Below, piece by piece: positions 18,838-26,331 of a stretch of DNA of 64,000 nt (position 1 is its first letter; each line of letters starts with the position of its first letter). The position numbers and the translations under genes were made by a program. Where the stretch lies: contig NZ_JAMXBJ010000037.1 in assembly GCF_023913755.1 (NCBI RefSeq), positions 14,805-78,804 on the forward strand, in the 5' to 3' direction. This stretch comes from Pseudarthrobacter cellobiosi. Its GTDB lineage: Bacteria > Actinomycetota > Actinomycetes > Actinomycetales > Micrococcaceae. Below the pieces are notes generated by a model. The model had not been told where the DNA came from, made no database searches, and was given only the letters and a program-made list of their open reading frames with translations.

Positions 18838-19872
18838 CTACCCGTGGAGCTCCCGGTACGCCGCAGCGGCGCCGGGGTGCAGGGGCAAACCGGCGGTGTT
18901 GATCAAGGATTCCGGGCTCAGGAACTGAACGCCCAGGCTGGAACGCGGAATCAGTTCCTCGGCGTGCCCCACCAGCAGTTCAACGGTCCGCTTGACGGTT
19001 CGGTCGTCAAGATCGCTCCGGCACAGCAGCAGGTTCGCCACGCCGACGGTCCACACGGCCGGAATGCCCTCGTACGCGCCTGCCGGGATCAGCACCCGGT
19101 CGTAGAAGACGCCGTATCTGGCCCGCAGTGTCGGCAGCAGCGGGGACAGATCCAGGAAACCCAGCCCGACGTCGTCGTTCGCTGCAGCGATGGCCGCCGT
19201 AGGCACGCCGCCCGACCAGAACAATGCGTCCACCGTTCCGTCCTGCAGGGCAGCGAGGCCCTCGTTCAGGCCGAGGCTCAGCACTGTGACGCCGCCGGCG
19301 GTGCCGGCAATGGGGCTCAGCCCGGCAGCCTCGAGCAGCCGCGGAGTGGTCAGCGACGTCCCCGAGCCGGGCTCGCCGACAGCCACGGTCCGGCCGGTAA
19401 GCCCGCCAATGTCCCGGATCCCGCTGTTTTGCCGGATGACGCAGTGGACGTAGTTTTCATACACTTTTCCGACGGCGGAGAGTCCGACGGCGGGCGGCTC
19501 ACCCGCCGCTGTGCTTTGGGCAGCCGAATCCGCGAGCGCGACGGCGAACGTGGCTTTGCCGGTCAGCAGATGTTCGAGGTTGTCCAGGCTACCGCCGGTA
19601 GTCAGCGCCGTGGCTTGGCCGGCAACGCCGTGACGCTGGAGGGACGCCGCCAGCAACTCGGCGAACTCGAGGTAGAAGCCTCCGGGCTCGCCGCCGGCCA
19701 CAGTCAAGGTGCCCGGGCGGTCCGTCGGCGTGCATGCACTCAGGGCCGGCAGCAGCAGCCCGGACATCCCGGCGGCCAGGCCGGCCTTGAGGACGGTCCG
19801 CCGCGTGGGACGCGGGGGATGCGGGGGCAGGGTCCGTGCTCCGGTCAGGCGCCCTCCGGTCAGGTCAGCCAC
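18838..19872 (-). CDS. TAXI-family TRAP solute-binding lipoprotein coupled to a sensor kinase
   Basis: This 344-residue protein has a Tat-like signal (TRRTVLKAGLAAGMSGLLLP) and a lipobox ending LSAC, then the TAXI-domain opening LTVAGGEPGGFYLEFAELLA. TAXI proteins bind organic acids or amino acids for TRAP importers, but no TRAP membrane subunit is nearby. The start is a GTG inside the kinase stop (GTGGCTGA), eight-base overlap, so it is translationally coupled to the histidine kinase. This suggests a membrane-anchored ligand sensor that feeds the two-component system rather than, or as well as, a transport component. Confidence 0.85.
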   Translation of the reverse strand: MADLTGGRLTGARTLPPHPPRPTRRTVLKAGLAAGMSGLLLPALSACTPTDRPGTLTVAGGEPGGFYLEFAELLAASLQRHGVAGQATALTTGGSLDNLEHLLTGKATFAVALADSAAQSTAAGEPPAVGLSAVGKVYENYVHCVIRQNSGIRDIGGLTGRTVAVGEPGSGTSLTTPRLLEAAGLSPIAGTAGGVTVLSLGLNEGLAALQDGTVDALFWSGGVPTAAIAAANDDVGLGFLDLSPLLPTLRARYGVFYDRVLIPAGAYEGIPAVWTVGVANLLLCRSDLDDRTVKRTVELLVGHAEELIPRSSLGVQFLSPESLINTAGLPLHPGAAAAYRELHG

Positions 19873-21319
19873 GCGGAGCCGCCTGCTCCGGCCCGGCAAA
19901 ACTGCCCGGCAGGTCCGCGGCAAGTGGAAACTCGAGGCGCGCGATCAGGCCATGCGGCGAGGCCTCGGCAAGCACCAGCCGGCCACCATTGGCGGCTGCC
20001 AGCTTGTCCACGATGGTCATGCCCAGCCCGGTGCCGCGGATCGTCCGGTGCGCCGGGGACCGCCAGAAGCGGCTCGTGGCCGCTGTCCGTTCGTCGGCGG
20101 AAAGCCCGGGGCCGTCGTCGGACACTTCGATGGCCACCGTGCCTTGGCGAATGCGGGCGGCAACCGAGATGTGGGCGCCGGGAGCGTATTTGATGGCGTT
20201 GTTCAGAAGTTCGCCGACCATTTGAGCCAGTTCTGCGGCGTTGCAGGCGATGTGCACGGCGGGGGCAGCCGGATCTTCGAGCAGGATCGCTGCTCCGCTG
20301 CGCTGGGCGGCAGGGCCCGCCCGTTCGGTTTCTTCCTCTAGGACCGGATACGGATCAAGGCGCGCCTGTGCCGCGGGCGACGTGGTTCCCAGCGGGCCCC
20401 GGGCGGAGTCTTCAGAGGCCCTGTGCTCGGCCGCGGCTAGCTTCAGCACTCCGTCCAGGATCTCCTCCACGTGTTCGAGCTCGGCCAGCACCCCTGCCGC
20501 GGCGTCGTGTTCGCGGGCAGTCTTCAGTTCCAGCTGCAGCAAATCGATCCTGAGCCGCAGCGCCCCCACCGGATTGCGCAATTCGTGCGACGTGTCCGCT
20601 ATCAGTTGCCGCTGGGAATCGAGGCTGTGGCTGACGGTCTGCGCCATGGTGGTGAATGAACGGCTCAGTTCCCGAAGTTCGGGCGGCCCGGCCTCGGGAA
20701 GCTGACCGGTCCGGCCTGTTGCCTCAAGCTCCGTGACGGCGGCATTCAGCCGATGTACGGGGCGCAGCACCCACTCAGTTACGCGCGCCGCACCCAGCAG
20801 AAGGACCGCAGCCAGGGCCGCCGCCGCCAATGCGACGATGAGCCACCTCTCCCGCAGTTTCTGCCGGGCCGCGTCCAGGTTGACTTCGAGGACGGCCTCG
20901 CCCAGGACCTGGCTCGCGCTGCCGAAGGAGCGGGAGATCACCTCGGAGGAAGGCCCGAACGGCTGCAGCGGAGTGAGTGTGGTGTCGCTGAGGTTCAGGT
21001 TCGCCCTGGCCACCGCGTCCCGGATGTCAGGCCGGTCCTCGCTGAGGCCGCCGGAGCGCAGGGTGCCCTGCTGGAGGCGGATCAGGACTCCTTCCCCGTA
21101 GAGTTCGGAATACCGGTCCATCTCCGTCTGCAGTTGAGCGGTTTCGCCGGCAGAGGCGGCGTCGAACGCCACTTGTGCCAGGCGGTTGAGCGACGCGGCA
21201 CGGTTGATCTGGAGTTCCTGGGTCAGTTCCCGGCCGGCGGACGTCAGGATGGCGTTGGAGGCGATGATGACGATAAGCACGGCCAGCACACTCAGGATGC
21301 CCAGGACGCGCAGTTTCAC
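19865..21319 (-). CDS. Sensor histidine kinase
   Basis: This 484-residue membrane kinase has two transmembrane helices (residues about 4-27 and 160-180) flanking an extracytoplasmic domain of about 130 residues, a HAMP segment, the phosphorylatable His in ADTSHELRNPVGALRLR, the N box ELLNNAIKYAPG, and G boxes VSDDGPGLS and GTGLGMTIVDKLAA. It phosphorylates the response regulator, whose gene it overlaps by four bases (ATGA). The following TAXI lipoprotein gene also overlaps, so the three form one signalling unit, as in tricarboxylate systems of the TctDE type. Confidence 0.94.
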   Translation of the reverse strand: MKLRVLGILSVLAVLIVIIASNAILTSAGRELTQELQINRAASLNRLAQVAFDAASAGETAQLQTEMDRYSELYGEGVLIRLQQGTLRSGGLSEDRPDIRDAVARANLNLSDTTLTPLQPFGPSSEVISRSFGSASQVLGEAVLEVNLDAARQKLRERWLIVALAAAALAAVLLLGAARVTEWVLRPVHRLNAAVTELEATGRTGQLPEAGPPELRELSRSFTTMAQTVSHSLDSQRQLIADTSHELRNPVGALRLRIDLLQLELKTAREHDAAAGVLAELEHVEEILDGVLKLAAAEHRASEDSARGPLGTTSPAAQARLDPYPVLEEETERAGPAAQRSGAAILLEDPAAPAVHIACNAAELAQMVGELLNNAIKYAPGAHISVAARIRQGTVAIEVSDDGPGLSADERTAATSRFWRSPAHRTIRGTGLGMTIVDKLAAANGGRLVLAEASPHGLIARLEFPLAADLPGSFAGPEQAAPRG

Positions 21320-21984
21320 GCCGGGTCCGCCTCGACCCGGTAGCCGACGCCGCGGACGTTGATGATGAAGCCCGGCAACTGGAGCTTCGCCCGCAGTCCC
21401 GTCAGGTGCACGTCAAGGGACCGGGAAGAGGCCACGAAGGCGTCGCCCCACAGCGCGTCCAGGATCTGTTCGCGGGTGACCACCGAACCGGCGTGGCTGG
21501 CCAGCAGGGCCAGCAGGTCAAACTCGGTGGCCGTCAGCGGGAGCACCTCGGAACGGAGGGCCGCCACGCGCCGCTCGAGGTCGATCTCAAGATCACCCAG
21601 CACCACACTCCGCTGCCGCGTGCCGCTATGGCGGCCGGCACGCCGCGTGACGGCTTCGATGCGGGCAAGAAGTTCCACGAGCTTCACAGGCTTAACGAGG
21701 TAGTCGTCCGCTCCGGACCGCAGGCCGAGCACCACACTGCGTTCGTCGTCGCGCGCGGTGAGAATCAGGATGGGCACCGGCGTGACCTGGCGCAGTTTCC
21801 GCAGCACCTCCAGTCCATCCATATCCGGAAGGCCCAGATCCAGCAGGATCACTTCGAACTTCCGGTGGACCAGCAGGGCGTCGGCTCCGCGGGCAACCCG
21901 GGTGGGGTTGTGCCCCGCGGTCGCGACGGCGGCGGCGAGGGCGGACGCCATGGCGTCGTCGTCCTCGACGATGAGCAACTCCAT
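21316..21984 (-). CDS. OmpR-family response regulator
   Basis: This 222-residue regulator has the acidic pair in LIVEDDDAM, the phosphoacceptor Asp in EVILLDLGLPDMDG, the conserved Lys in YLVKPVKLVELL, and a C-terminal winged helix (VVTREQILDALWGDAFVASS). It is the first gene of the kinase/TAXI operon. The divergent MHS transporter across 254 bases is the obvious target by position, which is an inference; no direct-repeat operator stood out there. Confidence 0.95.
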   Translation of the reverse strand: MELLIVEDDDAMASALAAAVATAGHNPTRVARGADALLVHRKFEVILLDLGLPDMDGLEVLRKLRQVTPVPILILTARDDERSVVLGLRSGADDYLVKPVKLVELLARIEAVTRRAGRHSGTRQRSVVLGDLEIDLERRVAALRSEVLPLTATEFDLLALLASHAGSVVTREQILDALWGDAFVASSRSLDVHLTGLRAKLQLPGFIINVRGVGYRVEADPA

Positions 21985-22170
21985 GGCCTGGTTCCCTTAT
22001 TCGCTGAGCGGGCAACGTCAATCTGCCCGCTTTGGAGATTACCCCTTCTCCCGGCGAAACCTAAGGAAGTGTTAGGAAATGCCCTCCCCCGTTGGATGTG
22101 CCTTGGATCACGCATAACTTGGATGAGGCCCTCGGCGTTTGAGGGGGACCGTCAACGTCGAGGAGGAACC

Positions 22171-22242
22171 ATGGGCAACGTAGCCATGGACAGCATGAAA
22201 GCAAGCCAGGAATCGCCGCAGCCCGGGGAGGTTCAACGATGA
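22171..22242 (+). CDS. Short leader ORF overlapping the MHS transporter start
   Basis: ATG at 22171 is preceded by the strongest ribosome site of the region, GAGGAGG with five bases spacing, and opens a 23-codon hydrophilic ORF (MGNVAMDSMKASQESPQPGE then VQR). Its TGA overlaps the transporter start as ATGA (22239-22242). The transporter's own site (GGGGAGG) lies inside this ORF. The arrangement suggests translational coupling or a regulatory leader peptide; the peptide has no membrane segment or codon run that would indicate attenuation. Confidence 0.6.
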   Translation: MGNVAMDSMKASQESPQPGEVQR

Positions 22243-23633
22243 GCACCCAGCAGGCCGAAGTCCAAAGTGAAGCAGCACAGACCCGCCGTGCCGTGAGCAA
22301 CATCCTTAAGGGTTCAGCGGGCAACCTCGTGGAGTGGTACGACCTCTACGTCTATACCGTCTTTGCCGCCTACTTCCAGTCCCACTTCTTCAACTCCACG
22401 GACGACCTGCAGGCCGGGCTCGAGGCGATGGCAGTCTTCTCGACGTCGTTCCTGATGCGCCCGGTGGGCGCCTGGTTCTTCGGCCGCTATGCCGACCGCA
22501 AGGGCCGCAAGGCGGCCCTGACGCTCAGCGTGACGATCATGTCCGCCGGTTCCTTCGCCATCGCCATCCTGCCGACGACCCAGCAGATAGGCGTCTGGGC
22601 GCTGATTCTGCTGATCCTTGTGCGGCTGGTCCAGGGCTTCTCCGTGGGCGGCGAATACGGCACCAGCGCCACCTACATGTCCGAGGCCGCCACGTCCAAA
22701 CGCCGTGGCTTCTTCTCCAGCTTCCAGTACGTCACGCTGATCGGCGGCCAGATGCTGGCCCTGCTGGTGCTCGTCATCCTGCAGAACACCATGGACAAGG
22801 GCGCCCTGACTGAGTGGGGCTGGCGCATCCCCTTCGCGATCGGCGGCGTCGCCGCGCTCGTGGTCCTGTGGCTGCGGCGCTCGATGGAAGAAACCGTGTC
22901 CGCCGAGCAGGTCGAGGCCGCCAAGGTTCCGGCCGTGGCCGGCGTTGCCCAACCCGGCACCATGAAGTTGCTGTTCACCCAGCACTGGAAGCCGCTGCTG
23001 ATCTGCATCGGCGTCACCCTCGGCGGCACCGTGGCGTTCTACACATACACCAACTTCATTCTGAAGTTCATGAACGATACCTCCGGGATCGCCAAGACCG
23101 ACACCTCCGTGATCAACTTCTGGGCGCTGTTCATCTTCATGCTGCTCCAGCCGGTCTACGGGATCATCTCGGACAAGGTCGGGCGCCGGCCGCTGCTGCT
23201 GTGGTTCGGCATCACCGGTGTGTTGTTCACCTGGCCGCTGCTCTCCACACTGTCCAACACCAAGGACCCGTTCACCGCGTTCCTGCTCATGATGGGTGGC
23301 CTGCTGATCGTTGGCGGCTACACCTCCATCAACGCCCTGGTGAAGGCTGAGCTGTTCCCCGCCTCCATCCGCGCCCTCGGCGTTGGCCTGGGATACGCGA
23401 TCGCCAACTCGCTCTTCGGCGGCACCGTCCCGCTGCTTGGTGCGGCGTTCCAGAAGGCCGAGCGCGTGGACCTGTTCTTCACCTACGTCACCGTGGCCAT
23501 CGCCATCTCGCTGGTGGTCTACATCTTCGCCCTGAAGAACAAGAAGACCACCCACTTGGACCGCGAACAGGGCGACGCCTGGAACCGCCCGGCCAAGGAC
23601 GACGACAAGGACAAGGACCTCATCAACGCCTAG
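22239..23633 (+). CDS. MHS-family (metabolite:H+ symporter) MFS transporter
   Basis: This 464-residue protein of twelve membrane segments carries the MHS opening GNLVEWYDLYVYTVFAAYF, the loop motif GRYADRKGRKAAL and RLVQGFSVGGEYGTSATYMS. Members import organic acids (alpha-ketoglutarate, citrate, shikimate) or compatible solutes with protons. It is coupled to a 23-codon leader ORF and divergent from a two-component/TAXI operon, a layout consistent with ligand-induced uptake of a di- or tricarboxylate. It is followed by two large palindromes (23651 and 23720). Confidence 0.93.
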   Translation: MSTQQAEVQSEAAQTRRAVSNILKGSAGNLVEWYDLYVYTVFAAYFQSHFFNSTDDLQAGLEAMAVFSTSFLMRPVGAWFFGRYADRKGRKAALTLSVTIMSAGSFAIAILPTTQQIGVWALILLILVRLVQGFSVGGEYGTSATYMSEAATSKRRGFFSSFQYVTLIGGQMLALLVLVILQNTMDKGALTEWGWRIPFAIGGVAALVVLWLRRSMEETVSAEQVEAAKVPAVAGVAQPGTMKLLFTQHWKPLLICIGVTLGGTVAFYTYTNFILKFMNDTSGIAKTDTSVINFWALFIFMLLQPVYGIISDKVGRRPLLLWFGITGVLFTWPLLSTLSNTKDPFTAFLLMMGGLLIVGGYTSINALVKAELFPASIRALGVGLGYAIANSLFGGTVPLLGAAFQKAERVDLFFTYVTVAIAISLVVYIFALKNKKTTHLDREQGDAWNRPAKDDDKDKDLINA

Positions 23634-23650
23634 CGCTCTGGGCAGCTCCC

Positions 23651-23694
23651 GTGGGCGTACGACGGCGGGTGGCCACCCGCCGTCGTACGCCCAC
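23651..23694. repeat. 44-base perfect palindrome without loop (F element)
   Basis: Positions 23651-23672 are exactly complementary to 23673-23694 with no spacer; the half-site begins GTGGGCGTACGACGGCGGGT. It lies 17 bases after the transporter stop. Extrusion or an RNA hairpin could end transcription. Part of the half-site, CCCGCCGTCGTAC, recurs at 12605-12617 beside family B copy 1. Confidence 0.9.
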
Positions 23695-23719
23695 CACCCG
23701 CGCCGCCCCCGCACCCCGG

Positions 23720-23820
23720 ACGCTCTCTCAGATAATGCGGCAAAACCCGGGACGCTCTCTCACTTTCTTGTGGAAAGTGAGAGAGCGTCCCGGGTTTTCT
23801 TGCGTTAAGTGAGAGAGCGT
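23720..23820. repeat. Family B palindromic element, copy 2 (nested)
   Basis: An inner stem of 26 perfect base pairs (23742-23767 with 23773-23798) closes on TTGTG, the same loop as copy 1. It is enclosed by outer arms ACGCTCTCTCA (23720-23730) and TGAGAGAGCGT (23810-23820). The inner arm again contains GACGCTCTCTCACT. The 303-base gap between the transporter and the serpin is mostly occupied by this and the F palindrome. Confidence 0.9.
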
Positions 23821-23936
23821 TTGGATGAGACCAAAATGAGTGCAAAGCGTGACCGTTCAGGCATCGTCTCGCGCCGCCGTCGCTGGTTCACTGGGAGCAG
23901 GCGGATTCCCGCCCTTGTGTGCCGGGGGAGGCGACA

Positions 23937-25241
23937 GTGGTGTTACGTTTTCAGCGGGCGGTGGCCTTGGGTGCGGTGCTGGGACTGGCAGCATGTTCGG
24001 CCCCGGCCCCGGCCCCGGCGCCGCCGGAATTGCTCACGGCCCACGGCGTGGAGCGGGTTTCGGTGGACCGTGCGGCTTATGCCGCTGAACTGCGCTCCTT
24101 CCGGCCATCCGCTTTCGGGCTCGGCGAGGCCCTGCTGGCCGACGGCGGCGATGGCTCCAGCGGGAACGTCGTGTCCTCGCCCGGGAGCCTGCTGATTGCC
24201 CTCGCGATGCTCCGCGCCGGCGCATCCGGCGAGAGCGCGGCGGAAATGGACAGCGTTCTGCAATTCCCCGCGGAAAATCGCGATGAGGCCATGAACGCGA
24301 TCCTCACCTCGATGGAGAAGTTCGACGGCGACCCCGGCGCAGTCGATGAGGACAACCCGCCACGGAAACCGGTGATGCACGCCGCCAACGGGCTGTTCGT
24401 GGACAAGGGCGTGCCCACCGGCGAGTCCTTCCTGGACACTCTGGCCCGGCACTATGGAGCCGGTGTGTATCCCGTGGACTTCAGCGATGAGGGTGCCACG
24501 AAGCCCGCCATCGATGCGTGGGTCAACAGGAACACGGGCGGCCGGATCAAGGAAGCCCCCGCCAAGTACGACCCCAGGAACACCTTCAGCCTGCTCAATT
24601 CCCTGTACTTTGCCTCCGCCTGGAGCGCGCCGTTTGACCCGAATGCCACCTCGGACCTGCCCTTTACAACCGCTGCCAGCGAGGAAATCGATGCGCCCGC
24701 AATGCGCAACGAGTTGGAGATGAAGTATGCGGAAGGTGCTGGCTGGCAGGGCGTGGACCTGCCCTACGCCGACGGTTTCGTTATGCGGTTGGTCCTGCCG
24801 GCGGCCGGAGCCGAGGCCGGGTCGCGGCCAGCCTCCGCAGTTTTCAGTGCGGAAAAGCTCATGGAAATCGCGGACGCCTTTGACACTGCCACGCTGGAGA
24901 CGGTGCAGATCCAGCTGCCCCGCTGGGACCACAAGTCCAGTTTTGACCTGCGGAAGGTGTTTGGGTCCCTGGGCCTCCAGAAGATGCTCGACACCACGGA
25001 GGACTTCAACAACATCCAGTCCGGGATGGTGATCACCCAGGCCGCGCAGGCTGCCAACATCACGGTCGCCGAAAAGGGCACTATTGCCGCCGCGGTGACC
25101 CAGATCAACGGAGCCGTCACCAGCGCTCCGCCGCAGCCCGAGCGGTCCATCAGCTTCGACCGGCCGTTCCACTACCAGATCGTGCATGTGGAAACCGGCC
25201 TGCCGCTGTTCATGGGAACAGTGGCCGACCCCCGCTCCTGA
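23937..25241 (+). CDS. Serpin-family lipoprotein (serine protease inhibitor)
   Basis: This 434-residue protein begins with a short signal and lipobox (VALGAVLGLAACS), then a Pro/Ala stretch and a complete serpin fold: VVSSPGSLLIALAMLRAGAS, SLLNSLYFASAWSAPFDPNA, and the C-terminal signature SFDRPFHYQIVHVETGLPLF. The hinge and reactive loop are EKGTIAAAVTQINGAVTSAP; the alanine-rich hinge suggests an inhibitory, loop-inserting serpin, although the scissile bond is unclear. It would sit on the outer membrane surface of the cell envelope. Start is GTG 23937, spaced six bases from GGGGAGG; the next GTG (23940) is possible. Confidence 0.92.
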   Translation: MVLRFQRAVALGAVLGLAACSAPAPAPAPPELLTAHGVERVSVDRAAYAAELRSFRPSAFGLGEALLADGGDGSSGNVVSSPGSLLIALAMLRAGASGESAAEMDSVLQFPAENRDEAMNAILTSMEKFDGDPGAVDEDNPPRKPVMHAANGLFVDKGVPTGESFLDTLARHYGAGVYPVDFSDEGATKPAIDAWVNRNTGGRIKEAPAKYDPRNTFSLLNSLYFASAWSAPFDPNATSDLPFTTAASEEIDAPAMRNELEMKYAEGAGWQGVDLPYADGFVMRLVLPAAGAEAGSRPASAVFSAEKLMEIADAFDTATLETVQIQLPRWDHKSSFDLRKVFGSLGLQKMLDTTEDFNNIQSGMVITQAAQAANITVAEKGTIAAAVTQINGAVTSAPPQPERSISFDRPFHYQIVHVETGLPLFMGTVADPRS

Positions 25242-25264
25242 CCCGTGGCTTCCACGGGCTGAGC

Positions 25265-25579
25265 CTAACTACTGGTCTTGCGGGAATTGCGGCGTCGCAG
25301 CAGGGCGCCGTACCCGGCAAAGAGTCGCGGCACCACGAGGTAGACAGCAACCGGAACCACCACGAGCGTCAGGACCAAGGAGCGGAGCGCAGAGTGCCAG
25401 CCCTCGGTGAGGGGTGCCACTAGGATCATGCCCACGGCCACCAGCGGAAAGATGGCCAGCCACGTGATGACGGCGCGGACGTGGATGGACGGCGCCTGCA
25501 GCACCGGTCCGTGAACAGGGACTGGGCCAGGGGCGGCTGACGCGGGAGCAGTTGCCGTGGGGCTGAGGGTGCTATTCAT
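25265..25579 (-). CDS. Small two-helix membrane protein under TetR control
   Basis: This 104-residue protein has a Pro/Ala-rich N-terminus, two hydrophobic helices (AVITWLAIFPLVAVGMILVA and SLVLTLVVVPVAVYLVVPRL) and a basic tail, so it is an inner-membrane protein of unknown function. The start at MNSTLSPT is preferred because TTGGAG lies upstream; a TTG 12 bases earlier is in frame. A perfect operator-like palindrome lies 10 bases upstream, and the divergent gene encodes a TetR regulator, so it is the regulator's probable target. Confidence 0.75.
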   Translation of the reverse strand: MNSTLSPTATAPASAAPGPVPVHGPVLQAPSIHVRAVITWLAIFPLVAVGMILVAPLTEGWHSALRSLVLTLVVVPVAVYLVVPRLFAGYGALLRRRNSRKTSS

Positions 25580-25588
25580 GACGAACTC

Positions 25589-25657
25589 CAACTAGTTAGT
25601 TGCTTTTGATAAAAGCGAGACTAGTACGGGCTCCACAAAAGTGCAACTACTTAGTTG
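25589..25657. promoter_or_regulatory. Two perfect TetR-type operators
   Basis: CAACTAGTTAGTTG (25589-25602) and CAACTACTTAGTTG (25644-25657) share the palindrome CAACTA-N2-TAGTTG, 55 bases centre to centre. They flank the divergent start region, one near the membrane-protein gene and one 20 bases before the TetR gene. Autoregulation plus control of the membrane protein is the simplest reading. Confidence 0.75.
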
Positions 25658-25677
25658 GAAACGGGTAGAATCGTGAC

Positions 25678-26331
25678 ATGGCCTGGAATACTGAGCGCAC
25701 CAAAGCACTGCTGCTGACTGCCGCCACTGAGGAGTTCAGCGACAAGGGCCTTGCCGGCGCGCGGGTGGATCGCATTGCGGCGGCGGCGGGCGTGAACAAG
25801 GAACGCATCTACCAGTACTTCGGCAAGAAGGATGAGCTGTTCGACGCCGTCCTGGCCGCTGAACTGGTGCGGGTGATGTCGGAGGTCCCCATCGAAGGGC
25901 ATGGTGCGGCATCCATCGGAGAATACGCCGGAAGGCTTTTTGACCGTCACACGAGGGGCGGCGCCCTGGCCCGGCTGCTGTTCTGGGAAGGCCTGGAGCG
26001 CGGGAGAAATACCGTGGACCGGGCCACACGCGCGGACCATTGCGCCGCAAAAGTGGACCAGATGCTGACAGTTCTGCCCGGAATCGACCGCACGGATGCG
26101 GCCGACCTGGTCCTCACCATCGTGACCCTGTGCGACGGCTGGACGGTGCTGCCCCAGATCGACGCACTTTTGGCGGGTTCCGCTCCGGACCGCCTGGACC
26201 GCCGTCGGGCCTTTATCGTGCGGACGGCCACGCTGGTAGCCGACGACTTGCTTGAAGAGGCCCGGCTGGAAAAGGCGCCGCTGGAAGGGGCCCGGCTGGA
26301 AAGGGCGCGGCTGGAAGACTCAAGAAGCTAG
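25678..26331 (+). CDS. TetR-family regulator with a repeat-bearing C-terminus
   Basis: This 217-residue regulator has the TetR helix-turn-helix VDRIAAAAGVNKERIYQYFG (residues about 30-49) followed by the usual helical ligand domain. The last 25 residues come from four tandem 15-base units (26260-26319) encoding ARLEK, APLEG, ARLER and ARLED, an addition not expected in the family. Its stop overlaps the convergent pyridoxal kinase stop by four bases. Two palindromic operators precede it. Confidence 0.92.
   Translation: MAWNTERTKALLLTAATEEFSDKGLAGARVDRIAAAAGVNKERIYQYFGKKDELFDAVLAAELVRVMSEVPIEGHGAASIGEYAGRLFDRHTRGGALARLLFWEGLERGRNTVDRATRADHCAAKVDQMLTVLPGIDRTDAADLVLTIVTLCDGWTVLPQIDALLAGSAPDRLDRRRAFIVRTATLVADDLLEEARLEKAPLEGARLERARLEDSRS
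26260..26319 (+). repeat. Four 15-base tandem repeats in tetR
   Basis: Four consecutive units of the form GC(C/G)C(G/C)GCTGGAA followed by three variable bases lie in frame and encode (A-R/P-L-E-x)4 at the end of the TetR protein. Copy number could vary by slippage without breaking the frame. Confidence 0.8.

Noticed and set aside
22314..23714. 466-codon minus-strand frame opposite the MHS transporter
   Set aside because: The transporter has clear family motifs in the opposite frame; the antisense frame is rich in Glu, Gly and His without structure.
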